Made by a program: the position numbers and the translations under genes. The notes below the pieces were generated by a model that was given only the letters and a program-made list of their open reading frames with translations, did not search any database and was not told the origin of the DNA. This document shows, piece after piece, positions 19,042-27,799 of a stretch of DNA of 64,000 nucleotides; the first letter of the stretch is position 1; every line of letters starts with the position of its first letter. This DNA is from Corynebacterium halotolerans (GTDB lineage: Bacteria; Actinomycetota; Actinomycetes; Mycobacteriales; Mycobacteriaceae): NCBI RefSeq assembly GCF_001056295.1, contig NZ_JVMD01000022.1, forward strand, positions 1 to 64,000, in the 5' to 3' direction.

Positions 19042-19172
19042 GAACTTCCTTTCCGGGATTGTCGTATTGGTGGGGAACGCAATGAAAATTGAAACGCGGA
19101 GTGGGGCGGAGTTCGCCCCTGGGAATTGTTGGTTGGCTTTCCGGATGGTAAGCGTCTTCGCGAATCCGGGCG

Positions 19173-19202
19173 TTGTGCGACCTATGGAGACGAAGGTAGC
19201 CT
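19173..19202 (+). promoter_or_regulatory. Promoter of the thioesterase/ABC/ECF operon
   Basis: A -35-like TTGTGC at 19173-19178 is followed by an 18-base spacer and the -10 box TAGCCT at 19197-19202. This puts the transcription start near 19209, about 40 bases before the first start codon of the operon. The -10 box lies within the DtxR-like operator. Confidence 0.55.
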
Positions 19203-19209
19203 CACCTTA
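19191..19209 (+). promoter_or_regulatory. DtxR-type iron box
   Basis: The 19 bases CGAAGGTAGCCTCACCTTA match the DtxR consensus TTAGGTTAGCCTAACCTAA at 13 of 19 positions, including the central TAGCCT and the CACCT arm. It covers the -10 box, which is the classical position for iron-dependent repression. Its distance to the MFS start is about 150 bases, so divergent control is possible. Confidence 0.6.
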
Positions 19210-19247
19210 CTGTGTGGGCAATGGGTGTTTCTTCCGAAGGGGATGAG

Positions 19248-19625
19248 GTGCGGCAAGTCCGCCTCAGCCATGCCGGTGGCGCCGCCGCCGATCATCGGGG
19301 GAGTCGGCCGGCCGAAACCTACGTGGCGTCACCGCCCCCGGTGGTAGTCATGAAAACGACAATCATTACCGTTAGGGGCGTTTCGGATGACGACCTCCCC
19401 AAGGCCGCGATGACGGGATGGCAGGCGTGGGCATCCCGGGTCATTGGGCCCGTCGCCGTGCCCGGCGATCACTTCCACCACCTCAAGCACACGGACCTCG
19501 CCGTGCTCTGCCGGATGATCGCGCTGGCGTCATCGCGCACGGTGCGGCACCGATCCGTCGGCGGAAGGAACGTCGACGACAAGACTCGAAACGATGAACG
19601 ACAGATGAAGGGGGTTCTTCCATGA
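19248..19625 (+). pseudogene. Internally deleted type II thioesterase (GrsT/YbtT-like)
   Basis: This is an open frame of 125 codons with a good ribosome site (AAGGGGATGAG) before the GTG at 19248. It ends in an ATGA overlap with the ABC gene. Its N-terminus (VRLSHAGGAAADHRG) resembles the opening strand and oxyanion loop of NRPS-associated thioesterases. Residues 43-95 resemble their C-terminal end, with GVSDDDLP near the catalytic Asp position and VPGDHFHHL carrying the catalytic His. The 150 or so residues between, including GHSxG, are missing. It therefore looks like an in-frame remnant that still couples translation to the transporter. The assignment rests on motif recognition only. Confidence 0.6.
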
Positions 19626-21409
19626 GCACGCCTGAAGCGGCGACGGCCGAGCGGGTGCAGGAGGAGCAGAGAACCGGGCAGAGGGAAGACACGGCATCGG
19701 CGGGTGCGGTCACCCTGCGCACCATCGAACCGGTCATGCCATGGATCGTGGTGGCGGTGGTGCTGCAGATCCTCGGCTCGGTGCTGTCCGCGGTGCAGTT
19801 CCTCGCGCTGGCGGAGCTCGCGGTCAGGCTGGTGAGCGGCGGTGCGGACTGGGATGCCTCGAAGGGGCCGCTTTTCCTGTTCCTCATCGCGTTGGGGTCG
19901 TCGATCACGCTCGGCGCGGTCGCCCTGCTGATTTCCCACATCGCGGACGTCGACCTGCAGGCGCGTCTGCGCCTCGGGTTGGCGGCGAAGCTGTCGCGGC
20001 TGCCCCTCGGCTGGTTCGACGAGCGATCGTCGGGCCGCGTACGCCAGCTGATCCAAAATGACGTGGACTCGCTGCATCAGCTCGTCGCGCACACCATCGT
20101 CGAGCTCGTCGCGGGCGTGTGCACTCCCATGGCGAGCCTGGTGGTGTGTTTCATCCTGGACTGGCGCCTGGGCCTGGTGGCGGTGGTTCCCGCGGTGCTG
20201 TACGCCGTCGCCTACGCTGCATTGGCGCCCCGGTCGAACGCCCAGGTGATGGACAGGATCCATGAGGGGCTCGCCGGGGTGTCGGAGACCATCGTCGAAT
20301 ACGTCAACGGCATCGCCGTTTTGAAGATCTTCGGCAAGGCGGGACAAGGGTCGCGCCGGTTCACCGAAAAATCCGAGAGTTTCCTCCGCGAGTTCGCCGA
20401 CATGATCCGCCCGCAGATGCGCGCCCATTCGGTCGCGGTGGTCTTCCTGTCCGCGGCGACGGCCGGCGTCATCGAGGTCGCCTTCGGCCTGTGGTTCGTC
20501 CATGCCGGGTGGAGCCGGCCCTCCGACCTGCTGGTCGTGACCATCATCGCGATGCTGTTGCCCGCGGCCATGCAGACGGTGGCGGCGAGCAACCGTGCGC
20601 TCGAGCAGGCGATGGACGCGGCCCGCCGCATTTGCGAGATACTCGACGCCGACGAGCTGCCGGTCGCCGACGTCCCCGCCCGGCCGGACGGCAATGCGGT
20701 GGAGTTCGCGGATGTCACGTTCGCCTACGATCCCGGCAACCCGGCCGTCGTCGGCGTCAGCGCCGCCATCCCCGCCGGCGGCGTCACCGCGCTGGTGGGC
20801 CCATCCGGTTCCGGCAAATCCACGGTGGCCGCGCTGGCCGCCCGTTTCCGCGACCCCGACTCCGGCACCGTGCGCATCGGCGGAGTTGACGTGCGCGACA
20901 TCGATCCGGAAGTGATGCGCCGGACCGTGGGGACGGTGTTCCAGGATCCGCAGCTGCTGTCGATCAGCATCGCGGACAACATCCGCCTCGCCGTCCCCGA
21001 CGCGACCGACGACCAGGTCCGCGATGCCGCCCGCGCCGCCAACATCCACGACCGCATCGAGGAGCTGCCGCGCGGCTACGACTCGGTGGTCGGGCAGGAC
21101 GCGCGTCTTTCCGGCGGCGAGGCGCAGCGTGTGGCGATCGCCCGCACCCTGCTCGCCGATACCCCGGTGCTGGTGCTCGACGAGGCGACGTCGGCGACCG
21201 ACCCCGAATCGGAGGCCGCCGTGCAGGAGGGGCTGAACCGGCTCACCGCCGGGCGCGCCGTCCTGGTCATCGCCCATCGGCTGACGACCGTCAAGGATGC
21301 GGACCGCATTCTGGTCATGGACGGCGGGCGGCTGGTCGAGCAGGGCACCCACGATGAACTTCTCGCCGAAGACGGGCTCTACGCCCGCATGTGGAAGGAC
21401 ATGGAATGA
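19622..21409 (+). CDS. ABC exporter-fold half-transporter, YbtP/IrtA-like
   Basis: The product is 595 residues: a six-helix type IV transmembrane domain (about 35-330) fused to an ATPase. The ATPase has Walker A GPSGSGKSTVA, signature LSGGEAQRVAIAR, and Walker B VLVLDEATSATDP. YbtP/YbtQ and IrtA/IrtB have an exporter fold but import ferric siderophores. The position behind an iron box, next to a thioesterase remnant and beside its partner half-transporter suggests the same here. The ATG overlaps the upstream stop, and the stop overlaps the next start (ATGA both times). Confidence 0.88.
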   Translation: MSTPEAATAERVQEEQRTGQREDTASAGAVTLRTIEPVMPWIVVAVVLQILGSVLSAVQFLALAELAVRLVSGGADWDASKGPLFLFLIALGSSITLGAVALLISHIADVDLQARLRLGLAAKLSRLPLGWFDERSSGRVRQLIQNDVDSLHQLVAHTIVELVAGVCTPMASLVVCFILDWRLGLVAVVPAVLYAVAYAALAPRSNAQVMDRIHEGLAGVSETIVEYVNGIAVLKIFGKAGQGSRRFTEKSESFLREFADMIRPQMRAHSVAVVFLSAATAGVIEVAFGLWFVHAGWSRPSDLLVVTIIAMLLPAAMQTVAASNRALEQAMDAARRICEILDADELPVADVPARPDGNAVEFADVTFAYDPGNPAVVGVSAAIPAGGVTALVGPSGSGKSTVAALAARFRDPDSGTVRIGGVDVRDIDPEVMRRTVGTVFQDPQLLSISIADNIRLAVPDATDDQVRDAARAANIHDRIEELPRGYDSVVGQDARLSGGEAQRVAIARTLLADTPVLVLDEATSATDPESEAAVQEGLNRLTAGRAVLVIAHRLTTVKDADRILVMDGGRLVEQGTHDELLAEDGLYARMWKDME

Positions 21410-23151
21410 TACGCGCACTTATTGCCCTGTCCGGGGGCGCGGACCGGACCCTCCTCATCCGTTCGGTGATCTTGGGGCTGCTGTCCGGCATCGCCCAGGG
21501 CGTCACCGTCCTATGCATCATCCCGGTGCTCACCGCGGTGTTCCGCGGCGACTGGTCGGACGCGGTGCGGGCTCTGATCGTCCTCGCCGCCGTGTGGCTG
21601 ATCCATGCGGTGCTCGTCGGCGTGGCCACCTGGTCCGGGGTCGCCGGATCCCTCGGGATCATCCGGTCGATGCACCGGGGTCTCGGCGGCCGTCTGGTGC
21701 AACTGCCGCTGAGCTGGTTCAGCCCCGAGACGCAGGGCCGCGCCTCGCACACCGCCGTGCGCGGGACCATGTTCGTGGCGACGGCGGCGATGGATGTCCT
21801 GGTGCCGTTGGTGGGCCACGTCGCCATGCCGGCGACCATTGCGATCCTCACCCTGTTCATCGACTGGCGGATCGGCCTCGCGATGATCGTCGCCGCTCCC
21901 GTCCTGTGGTTGACGTCGGGGTTGGCGTCGAAGTGGGAATCCGCCGGTGAAGAGCGCGTGCGCAGGGTGCGCACCGATACCGACCTGCGGTTGCTGGAAT
22001 TCGCCGGCCGCCAGGAGGTGCTGCGCGCCGCGGGCATCGCCGACGACTATCCGCCGCTGACGCGGGCCGTCGAAAAGCAGCGCGCCGCCGGCCGCAGCGC
22101 CCTGTGGCTGTCACTGGGCGGGATGGTGCTTCAGGGGTTCGTCATCCAGACGGTGCTGGGCTGCGTCGCGGCGCTGGCGGTGTGGACCGCCGCGGGCGGT
22201 TCCGATCCCGTTCGCGCGGTGGTTCTCGTCGGCCTGGTCACCCTGTCGGCCGGTCCGTTGCGGATCGTGTCGTCGCTGCAGACCGCGCTGCACCAGTCCG
22301 AGGCCGAGATCGACGACGTGCGCGAGCTGTTGGAGACCCCGACCATGCCGGAGCCGGCTCAGCCGACCGCGTTCCCGCCGACCGCCGACATCGAGTTCGA
22401 CGACGTCACCTTCGGCTACGGGACCGGCGACGACGCCCCCCTCGTCCTCGACGGCGTCAGCGCCCGCATCGGGGACCGCTCCTCCACGGCACTGGTGGGG
22501 GCATCGGGTTCGGGCAAGACGACGCTCATGCGCCTCATCGCGCGCCTGTGGGACGTCGACGGGGGAGCGGTGCGCATCGGCGGGGTCGATGTGCGCGATA
22601 TGGCCACCGAAGATCTCTACCGGCACGTTTCCATGATTTTCCAGGACGTGTACCTGTTCGACGACACGCTGTGGGCGAACATCGCGCTGGGGAGGGAGGA
22701 CGCCTCCCGCGACGAGATCCTCGACGCCGCCCGCCGCGCGCACGTCACCGAGATCGCCGACCGGTTGCCCGATGGCTGGCGGACGCGCGTCGGGGAGGGC
22801 GGTCAGCTGCTCTCCGGCGGTGAGCGTCAGCGCGTGTCCATTGCCCGCGCGCTTCTGCGGCGGGCGCCGGTGGTGCTGTGCGACGAACCGAGCAGCGCCC
22901 TGGACCCGTCGACCCGCCGTGCCGTCACCGCTGCCCTGGACGATCTGTCCCGTGATGCGACCGTCGTCGTGATCGCCCACCAGCTGGAGACGATCCGCGG
23001 CGCCGACCGCATTCTCCTGCTTGACGACGGGCGCATCGCCGCGTCGGGCACCCACGATGAATTGGCGGCGTCGGATGAGCGCTACCGGCGGTTTTGGTCG
23101 CTGCGCGAGGATGCTGGCCACTGGAACATCGGCGTGGAAAGGCAAGGCTAG
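21406..23151 (+). CDS. ABC exporter-fold half-transporter, YbtQ/IrtB-like
   Basis: The product is 581 residues, the second half of a heterodimer. The transmembrane domain begins GLLSGIAQGVTVLCIIPVLT. The ATPase has Walker A GASGSGKTTLM, signature LLSGGERQRVSIAR, and Walker B VVLCDEPSSALDP with the catalytic Glu kept. I chose the ATG at 21406 (ATGA overlap, AAGGA upstream); an in-frame GTG 15 bases earlier is possible. The pair probably transports a metal chelate, as argued for its partner. The ECF genes follow after a 75-base gap. Confidence 0.88.
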   Translation: MIRALIALSGGADRTLLIRSVILGLLSGIAQGVTVLCIIPVLTAVFRGDWSDAVRALIVLAAVWLIHAVLVGVATWSGVAGSLGIIRSMHRGLGGRLVQLPLSWFSPETQGRASHTAVRGTMFVATAAMDVLVPLVGHVAMPATIAILTLFIDWRIGLAMIVAAPVLWLTSGLASKWESAGEERVRRVRTDTDLRLLEFAGRQEVLRAAGIADDYPPLTRAVEKQRAAGRSALWLSLGGMVLQGFVIQTVLGCVAALAVWTAAGGSDPVRAVVLVGLVTLSAGPLRIVSSLQTALHQSEAEIDDVRELLETPTMPEPAQPTAFPPTADIEFDDVTFGYGTGDDAPLVLDGVSARIGDRSSTALVGASGSGKTTLMRLIARLWDVDGGAVRIGGVDVRDMATEDLYRHVSMIFQDVYLFDDTLWANIALGREDASRDEILDAARRAHVTEIADRLPDGWRTRVGEGGQLLSGGERQRVSIARALLRRAPVVLCDEPSSALDPSTRRAVTAALDDLSRDATVVVIAHQLETIRGADRILLLDDGRIAASGTHDELAASDERYRRFWSLREDAGHWNIGVERQG

Positions 23152-23226
23152 GCATAGTGATAGTCAAGTAGTTAAGATTCCAAGGAATCACCTATGCGAA
23201 AAGAAGCAACCGACTCAAGGAGTGCA

Positions 23227-23853
23227 ATGTCAACGAAAAACGACGTTAATCGGGAATCGGCGAAGGGAGCGGCGAAGGGAGCGTCTACGGGCAGCGAACT
23301 CGTCGCCGTCGGCGCATTCACCGTGATCATCGCGGTCATCAATTTCCTGTGCAACATCATCGGCGTATTCGGGCCGCAGATCCAGCCGTTCGGCGCCGTG
23401 CTCGCCGTCATCATCATCGGCATCCCCTTCGCCCTGTTCATCCGGCGAATCAATCACTTCGGCCTGGTGACCGTCATGGCCACGCTGTTGGCGCTGATCT
23501 TCACCCTCTTCGGCCATCACCTCGTGTCGGTGCTGTTCGCGCTGGTCTTCGGCTTGATCGCCGATCTGATCATCCGCAGCGGCAATTACTCCGATCCGAA
23601 ACGCACCATCGTGGGGTACGCGTTCTTCGGCATCTACCCGATGGGCAATGTCCTGCCGCTGCTGTTCATGCGCGACGACATCCTCGCCCGCTACACGAAG
23701 GGCGCCAACGCCGAGTGGGCGCGGGCCTTCGGCGAATTCCTGTCGACTCCGATGGTGCTCGCGCTGACGGCGACCTGCTTCGTGGCCGCCCTGTTCGGCG
23801 GATGGCTGGGGCAGCGGGCGCTGCGGTCCTACTTCTCCCGCGCGGGTCTGTGA
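23227..23853 (+). CDS. ECF transporter S component, MptD/Trep_Strep family
   Basis: The product is 208 residues with five or six transmembrane helices (VGAFTVIIAVINFLCNIIGV, GAVLAVIIIGIPFALFI, LVSVLFALVFGLIADLII). It resembles the Trep_Strep/MptD putative substrate-binding subunits of energy-coupling-factor transporters. The start at 23227 has AAGGAG four bases upstream; the ATG at 23194 is an alternative, preceded by AAGGAA. Its GTGA junction with the T component and proximity to YbtPQ-like genes suggest one uptake system. The substrate is unknown. Confidence 0.82.
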   Translation: MSTKNDVNRESAKGAAKGASTGSELVAVGAFTVIIAVINFLCNIIGVFGPQIQPFGAVLAVIIIGIPFALFIRRINHFGLVTVMATLLALIFTLFGHHLVSVLFALVFGLIADLIIRSGNYSDPKRTIVGYAFFGIYPMGNVLPLLFMRDDILARYTKGANAEWARAFGEFLSTPMVLALTATCFVAALFGGWLGQRALRSYFSRAGL

Positions 23854-24566
23854 GAGCCACGCCGATCGAGAAGCTCGATCCGAGGGTGGCCCTGATCGGG
23901 CTCGTCGTCGTCGACGCCGCCCTGCTGACCGTCGGAACCGAGTTGATGGAGATCACCGGTGCCGTGGTCGCGGTGATCTGCCTGATCGCCGCCCTGCGGC
24001 CGGTCGCGGCCATTGTCATGGGCCTGGCCGAAGCGCTGGTGCTGCTCCTCGGCCATGTGGTCCTGCCCGCCGCGGAGGGCACGGCCTCGGAGGTCCTGAC
24101 GGTGCTGCTGTTCGCCATGAGCTTCACGTACCGCTTCGCCGTCGTCAGCGTCATCGCCTGGGCGGTCATCGGCGGCATCACCACCGGTGCCCTGCAGGCG
24201 TTCCTGGGTTGGGCCCGAGTGCCGCGCATCCTCGCCGTGCCCTCGGCGGTGGCCGTCCGCTTCCTCCCCGTCGTCGTAGACGACGCGAGGACGATCCGCG
24301 ACAATCTGGTGCTTCGAGGAGTCGTCACTTCCGGGGCGTCGCTGCTGCTGCATCCCATCATCGCGGTGCGCCACGCGGTGCTGCCGCTGGTGGCCACGTC
24401 CCTGCGCACGGGCGACGAACTTTCCGCCTCCGCCCTGCTGCGCGGCCTGGGGTCCCGGCGGAAGCCGACATCGGTGGTGGAGTTGCGCCTGGGGTTCCCC
24501 GACGTCGTGGCGATGGTGATCGTCGCGGTAGTCGTGGCGTTGGCGGTGAAGGAGAAAATCGGATGA
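23850..24566 (+). CDS. ECF transporter T component (EcfT/CbiQ-like)
   Basis: The product is 238 residues. It is the transmembrane coupling subunit that links the S component to the ATPase. The membrane part is Val/Leu-rich, and the coupling helices carry the family Ala-Arg-Gly-type motif, here as ALLRGLGSRRKPT near residue 200, with FLPVVVDDARTIRDNLVLRG before it. The GTG at 23850 overlaps the S-component stop, and its TGA overlaps the ATG of the ATPase gene, so the three are translated together. Confidence 0.87.
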   Translation: MRATPIEKLDPRVALIGLVVVDAALLTVGTELMEITGAVVAVICLIAALRPVAAIVMGLAEALVLLLGHVVLPAAEGTASEVLTVLLFAMSFTYRFAVVSVIAWAVIGGITTGALQAFLGWARVPRILAVPSAVAVRFLPVVVDDARTIRDNLVLRGVVTSGASLLLHPIIAVRHAVLPLVATSLRTGDELSASALLRGLGSRRKPTSVVELRLGFPDVVAMVIVAVVVALAVKEKIG

Positions 24567-26020
24567 TCGAGGTCAAAGATCTCAGCATCACCGTCGAAGC
24601 GCCGGGCGAGGCCGCCGGGGCGCAGGGTTCGGCCGTCGGGCAAACCCCGGAAGCGGTCACCGCAACGTTGCTGGAGTCGATCGACATCCGGGTGCGACCC
24701 GGTGAGATGGTGCTCGTCACCGGAGGTTCCGGCTCGGGGAAGTCGTCTCTCGTCAACGCGCTCAACGGTTTCATCCCGCACATTCGCCCCGCGCGCATCG
24801 GCGGCGACGTGAAGGTCGACGGATTGGAGCCGGCCGAGGTCGAATTGGCCGAAGCGGGACGGGTGGCGGCCACGGTGTTCCAGAACCCCCGCACCCAGTT
24901 CTTCGCCACCGACGTCCTTTCGGAGATCGCCTTCGGCGCTTCCAACCAGGGCGTGCCGCGGGAGGAGATTCTGCGGCGCATCGACGCCGCTGTGGATCTC
25001 CTCGACCTCGCCCACCTGCTCGACCGGCGGATGGGGGAGCTGTCGGGAGGCGAGCGCCAGCGGGTCGCCCTGGCGTCTGCCGTGGTTTCGCGGCCCAGCC
25101 TGTTCCTGCTCGACGAGCCGACCGCCAATCTCGACGACACCTCCACCCATGCGGTCGCCGAGGCCCTGGCCCGACTGAAGGGTGCCGGTGCGACGATCCT
25201 CGTTGCCGAGCACCGTCTGCATTACCTTCGCGGCCTGGTCGATCGCGTGGTCCAGCTGTGCAACGGGCGGGTGGTGGCCGACTGTCCCGCGGCCGAGTTC
25301 TGGGAAATGGGCGAAGGCGAGCGCCGTGACGCGGGGTTGCGCAGCCTCGTGGCCCCCGCTTCGGATCCGTTGCCGGCGCCTCCCGCCCCGGCGGATGCGG
25401 GCGGACTGGAGCTGCGCGGTTTGTCGGCGGTGCGCGATGGCCGGCGGCTGTGGACGATCGAGGAGGCGACTGCCCCACGCGGTGCGATCACCTGCGTCAC
25501 CGGCCCGAATGGCGTGGGAAAGTCGACGCTCGTGCAGGTGCTGGTGGGGTTGTGCCGGGCCGAGGGTTCCGTCGTCCTGGACGGGAAGGCGTTGTCGCGC
25601 CGCGAACGGCGCCGCCGCTGTTCGGCGGTGATGCAGGACGTCAACCGCCAGCTTTTCGGGGTTTCGGTCACCGAGGAGCTCTCCCTGGGCCGTGCACAAC
25701 CGTCTGCGGAGGAGGCCGAGGCGGTTCTCGCTGAACTCGGGCTCGGGGGCATGGGGGAACGGCACCCGTTGAGCCTTTCCGGCGGGCAGCGGCAGCGCCT
25801 CGCCGTGGCGACGGCCGTGGTCGGCGGGGAAGAAGGGCGCGGGGCCGATGTGATCATCTTCGATGAGCCGACCTCGGGCCTGGATTTGCGGGCGATGGAG
25901 AGCATGGCCGGCGTGATCCGGCGTTGCGCGGACCGCGGCGCGGTGGTCGTCCTGGTCACCCACGATCGCGAATTGGTGGACATGGTCGGGGACTTCGAGT
26001 TCCCCCTCACCGCGGGGTAG
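24563..26020 (+). CDS. ECF transporter ATPase with two fused ABC domains
   Basis: The product is 485 residues. Domain 1 (about 1-255) has Walker A GGSGSGKSSLVNAL, signature LSGGERQRVALA and Walker B LFLLDEPTANLD. Domain 2 (about 275-485) has GPNGVGKSTLVQVL, LSGGQRQRLAVA and IIFDEPTSGLD. The fusion supplies both ATPase subunits of a group I-like ECF transporter from one chain. It is the last gene of the operon starting at the iron box. AAGGAGAAAAT precedes the ATG. Confidence 0.92.
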   Translation: MIEVKDLSITVEAPGEAAGAQGSAVGQTPEAVTATLLESIDIRVRPGEMVLVTGGSGSGKSSLVNALNGFIPHIRPARIGGDVKVDGLEPAEVELAEAGRVAATVFQNPRTQFFATDVLSEIAFGASNQGVPREEILRRIDAAVDLLDLAHLLDRRMGELSGGERQRVALASAVVSRPSLFLLDEPTANLDDTSTHAVAEALARLKGAGATILVAEHRLHYLRGLVDRVVQLCNGRVVADCPAAEFWEMGEGERRDAGLRSLVAPASDPLPAPPAPADAGGLELRGLSAVRDGRRLWTIEEATAPRGAITCVTGPNGVGKSTLVQVLVGLCRAEGSVVLDGKALSRRERRRRCSAVMQDVNRQLFGVSVTEELSLGRAQPSAEEAEAVLAELGLGGMGERHPLSLSGGQRQRLAVATAVVGGEEGRGADVIIFDEPTSGLDLRAMESMAGVIRRCADRGAVVVLVTHDRELVDMVGDFEFPLTAG

Positions 26021-26061
26021 GCCTCGCCGCGCGTTCGGCCGCGGCGGGAACGTCCGCGGCC

Positions 26062-26141
26062 GTCACCGCGGGATGATGGCCGCCACCGCGGCATCATGGT
26101 CGTCACCGCGGGATCATGGTCGTCACAGCAGCATCATGATC
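26062..26141. repeat. Four imperfect 20-bp tandem repeats
   Basis: Units begin at 26062, 26082, 26102 and 26122 with the pattern GTCACCGCGGGATCATGGTC. The fourth unit overlaps the last codons and stop of the AspT-like gene on the minus strand, so the repeat seems to have grown from the 3' end of that gene into the convergent gap. The remaining bases 26021-26061 show nothing else. Confidence 0.8.
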
Positions 26142-27766
26142 AGCACCTGCGCCGCGACGATCTTGCCCACCATCGCCACCGGATACACCGTCGTGTACCC
26201 GCGGGCGGCCAGGTCGGTGCCCGAGGCGGTGTTCAGGTATGTGATGACCGCCGGGTTGGTGGTGATGCCCGCGGCGACGCCGATGGATTCGTCGAACGTG
26301 AGCTTGCGCCACGCCATGAGCAGAGCCACGGTCGCGATCGCGCTGACCAGCGTCACCACCAGGCCCAGCCCGATGTACAGCAGGCTCGTCGGGTCGGTCA
26401 GCGCGGAGCGGAAGCCGGCGCCGGCGGTGGTGCCGACGCCCGCCATGAACAGCGCCATGCCGAAGCCCTCGAGGGTCTTCGTCGCGTGGTACGGCAGCTG
26501 CCACCGCACCGGCCCGGTCCGGCCGAGCGCGCCGAAGACGAGGCCGGCGATGATCGGGCCGCCGCCGAAGCCGAGCGACAGGGTGCCGCCGCCGGGCATG
26601 GGAATGGGGATGGCGCCGAGCAGCAGGCCCAGTGCGAGGCCGAGCGCCAGCGGCAGCAGATCGGGCGTGGCGAGCGACTTTTCGGAGTCGCCGAGGAACG
26701 TCCGGATGGCCTCGATGCGCTGTTTCGGCGCGACCACGCGGACGCGGTCGGACAGCTGCAGGCGGTCGTCGTTGGCCGGCACGACGTCGGCGTCGCCGCG
26801 GCGCAGGCGCGCGATGGTGAAGCCGTGGTCCTCCAGGATGCGCAACTCGCCGATGGTGCGCCCGGCGACATCCGGGTTCGACACGGCCATGCGGGTGTAC
26901 TGCAGATCCGACTCGTGCGGGTCCATCTCGATGCGTTCGCCGAGCTTTGCGACGGCCTTGTCCAGCTCCTCGGCCGTCCCGTTGACCATGATGGAGCAGC
27001 CTTCGGCCAGGACGTCGTCGGGTTCCGCCAGGCGCTGGTTGGACGGTTCGCCGTCGGCGCCGACGTCCGCCACGCGGGTGGTGATGATCTTCGCGCCGGT
27101 GAACTCCGGCACCTGGGCCACGGTCAATTCCCGCCCGGGCCCGATGCGGATGCCGGCGTAGTGGAGCTTCTCCGTCAGCACGCCCTCGGCCTTGGCGTCG
27201 GCGATGTGGTCCACGCGCAGCAGACGTGCGCCGACGGCGGCGACGATGATGATGCCCAGGACGCCGCCCGGATACGCCAGCGAGTAGCCGACGACGGCCG
27301 ACGACGCGGCCGCCGGGTCGGCGCCCGGCGGCAGCAGGTCGGGCACTGCGGCGAGGATGGCGGCCATGCCGGGCGTCGACGATATGGCGCCGACGAACAT
27401 GCCGGCGCCGGGGATCGGGTCGGCGCCGGAGAATTTCACCAGCGCGAACGCCAGCGCCGTCAACCCGACCAGCAGGAACGCGACGATGACGTTGAGCGCC
27501 AGACCCCGGCTGCGCAGGGTCCGGAAAAACGCCGGCCCCGCGGACAACCCGATGCAGTAGACGAACAGCGCCAGCCCGAATTGATACAGCAGGGGCGGCA
27601 TCTGGATGTCGGGGTTGGCCGTCGACAAGCCGATGGCCACGAAGAGGATCGCCGCCGACCCGAGGCTCAGTCCCGCTACGCGGATGCGCCCCAGCGCGAA
27701 TCCGACGGTGAGGATGACGGCCAGGGCGAGCAGTCCATTGGAAGCTAGGAATGCGAGCACGACCAC
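26123..27766 (-). CDS. AspT/YidE-family transporter with two RCK_C domains
   Basis: The product is 547 residues. Two membrane halves of about five helices each (VVVLAFLASNGLLALAVIL at the start; a second set from about residue 380) flank a cytoplasmic pair of TrkA-C (RCK_C) domains (GIRIGPGRELTVAQVPEFTG and RTIGELRILEDHGFTIARL). This is the architecture of aspartate:alanine exchanger-like permeases and YbjL/YidE. The start is one of two GTG codons (27766 or 27760); a TACTCT motif just before them would make the mRNA leaderless. It is divergent from scpB. The substrate is unknown. Confidence 0.86.
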   Translation of the reverse strand: MVVLAFLASNGLLALAVILTVGFALGRIRVAGLSLGSAAILFVAIGLSTANPDIQMPPLLYQFGLALFVYCIGLSAGPAFFRTLRSRGLALNVIVAFLLVGLTALAFALVKFSGADPIPGAGMFVGAISSTPGMAAILAAVPDLLPPGADPAAASSAVVGYSLAYPGGVLGIIIVAAVGARLLRVDHIADAKAEGVLTEKLHYAGIRIGPGRELTVAQVPEFTGAKIITTRVADVGADGEPSNQRLAEPDDVLAEGCSIMVNGTAEELDKAVAKLGERIEMDPHESDLQYTRMAVSNPDVAGRTIGELRILEDHGFTIARLRRGDADVVPANDDRLQLSDRVRVVAPKQRIEAIRTFLGDSEKSLATPDLLPLALGLALGLLLGAIPIPMPGGGTLSLGFGGGPIIAGLVFGALGRTGPVRWQLPYHATKTLEGFGMALFMAGVGTTAGAGFRSALTDPTSLLYIGLGLVVTLVSAIATVALLMAWRKLTFDESIGVAAGITTNPAVITYLNTASGTDLAARGYTTVYPVAMVGKIVAAQVLIMMLL

Positions 27767-27787
27767 CAGAGTAGACCCATCGCCGGA

Positions 27788-27793
27788 TACACT
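27788..27793 (+). promoter_or_regulatory. -10 box of scpB, probably leaderless
   Basis: TACACT ends six bases before the scpB ATG at 27800, with no ribosome site between. scpB therefore seems to have its own promoter, as expected once it is separated from scpA. Confidence 0.5.
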
Positions 27794-27799
27794 GCCGCC

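Noticed and set aside
19348..19372. Zur-like palindrome (TGAAAACGACAATCA) near 19349
   Set aside because: It lies inside the thioesterase-remnant coding frame, downstream of the likely promoter, with only 11 of 15 matches. I judged it a chance match, though zinc control cannot be excluded.
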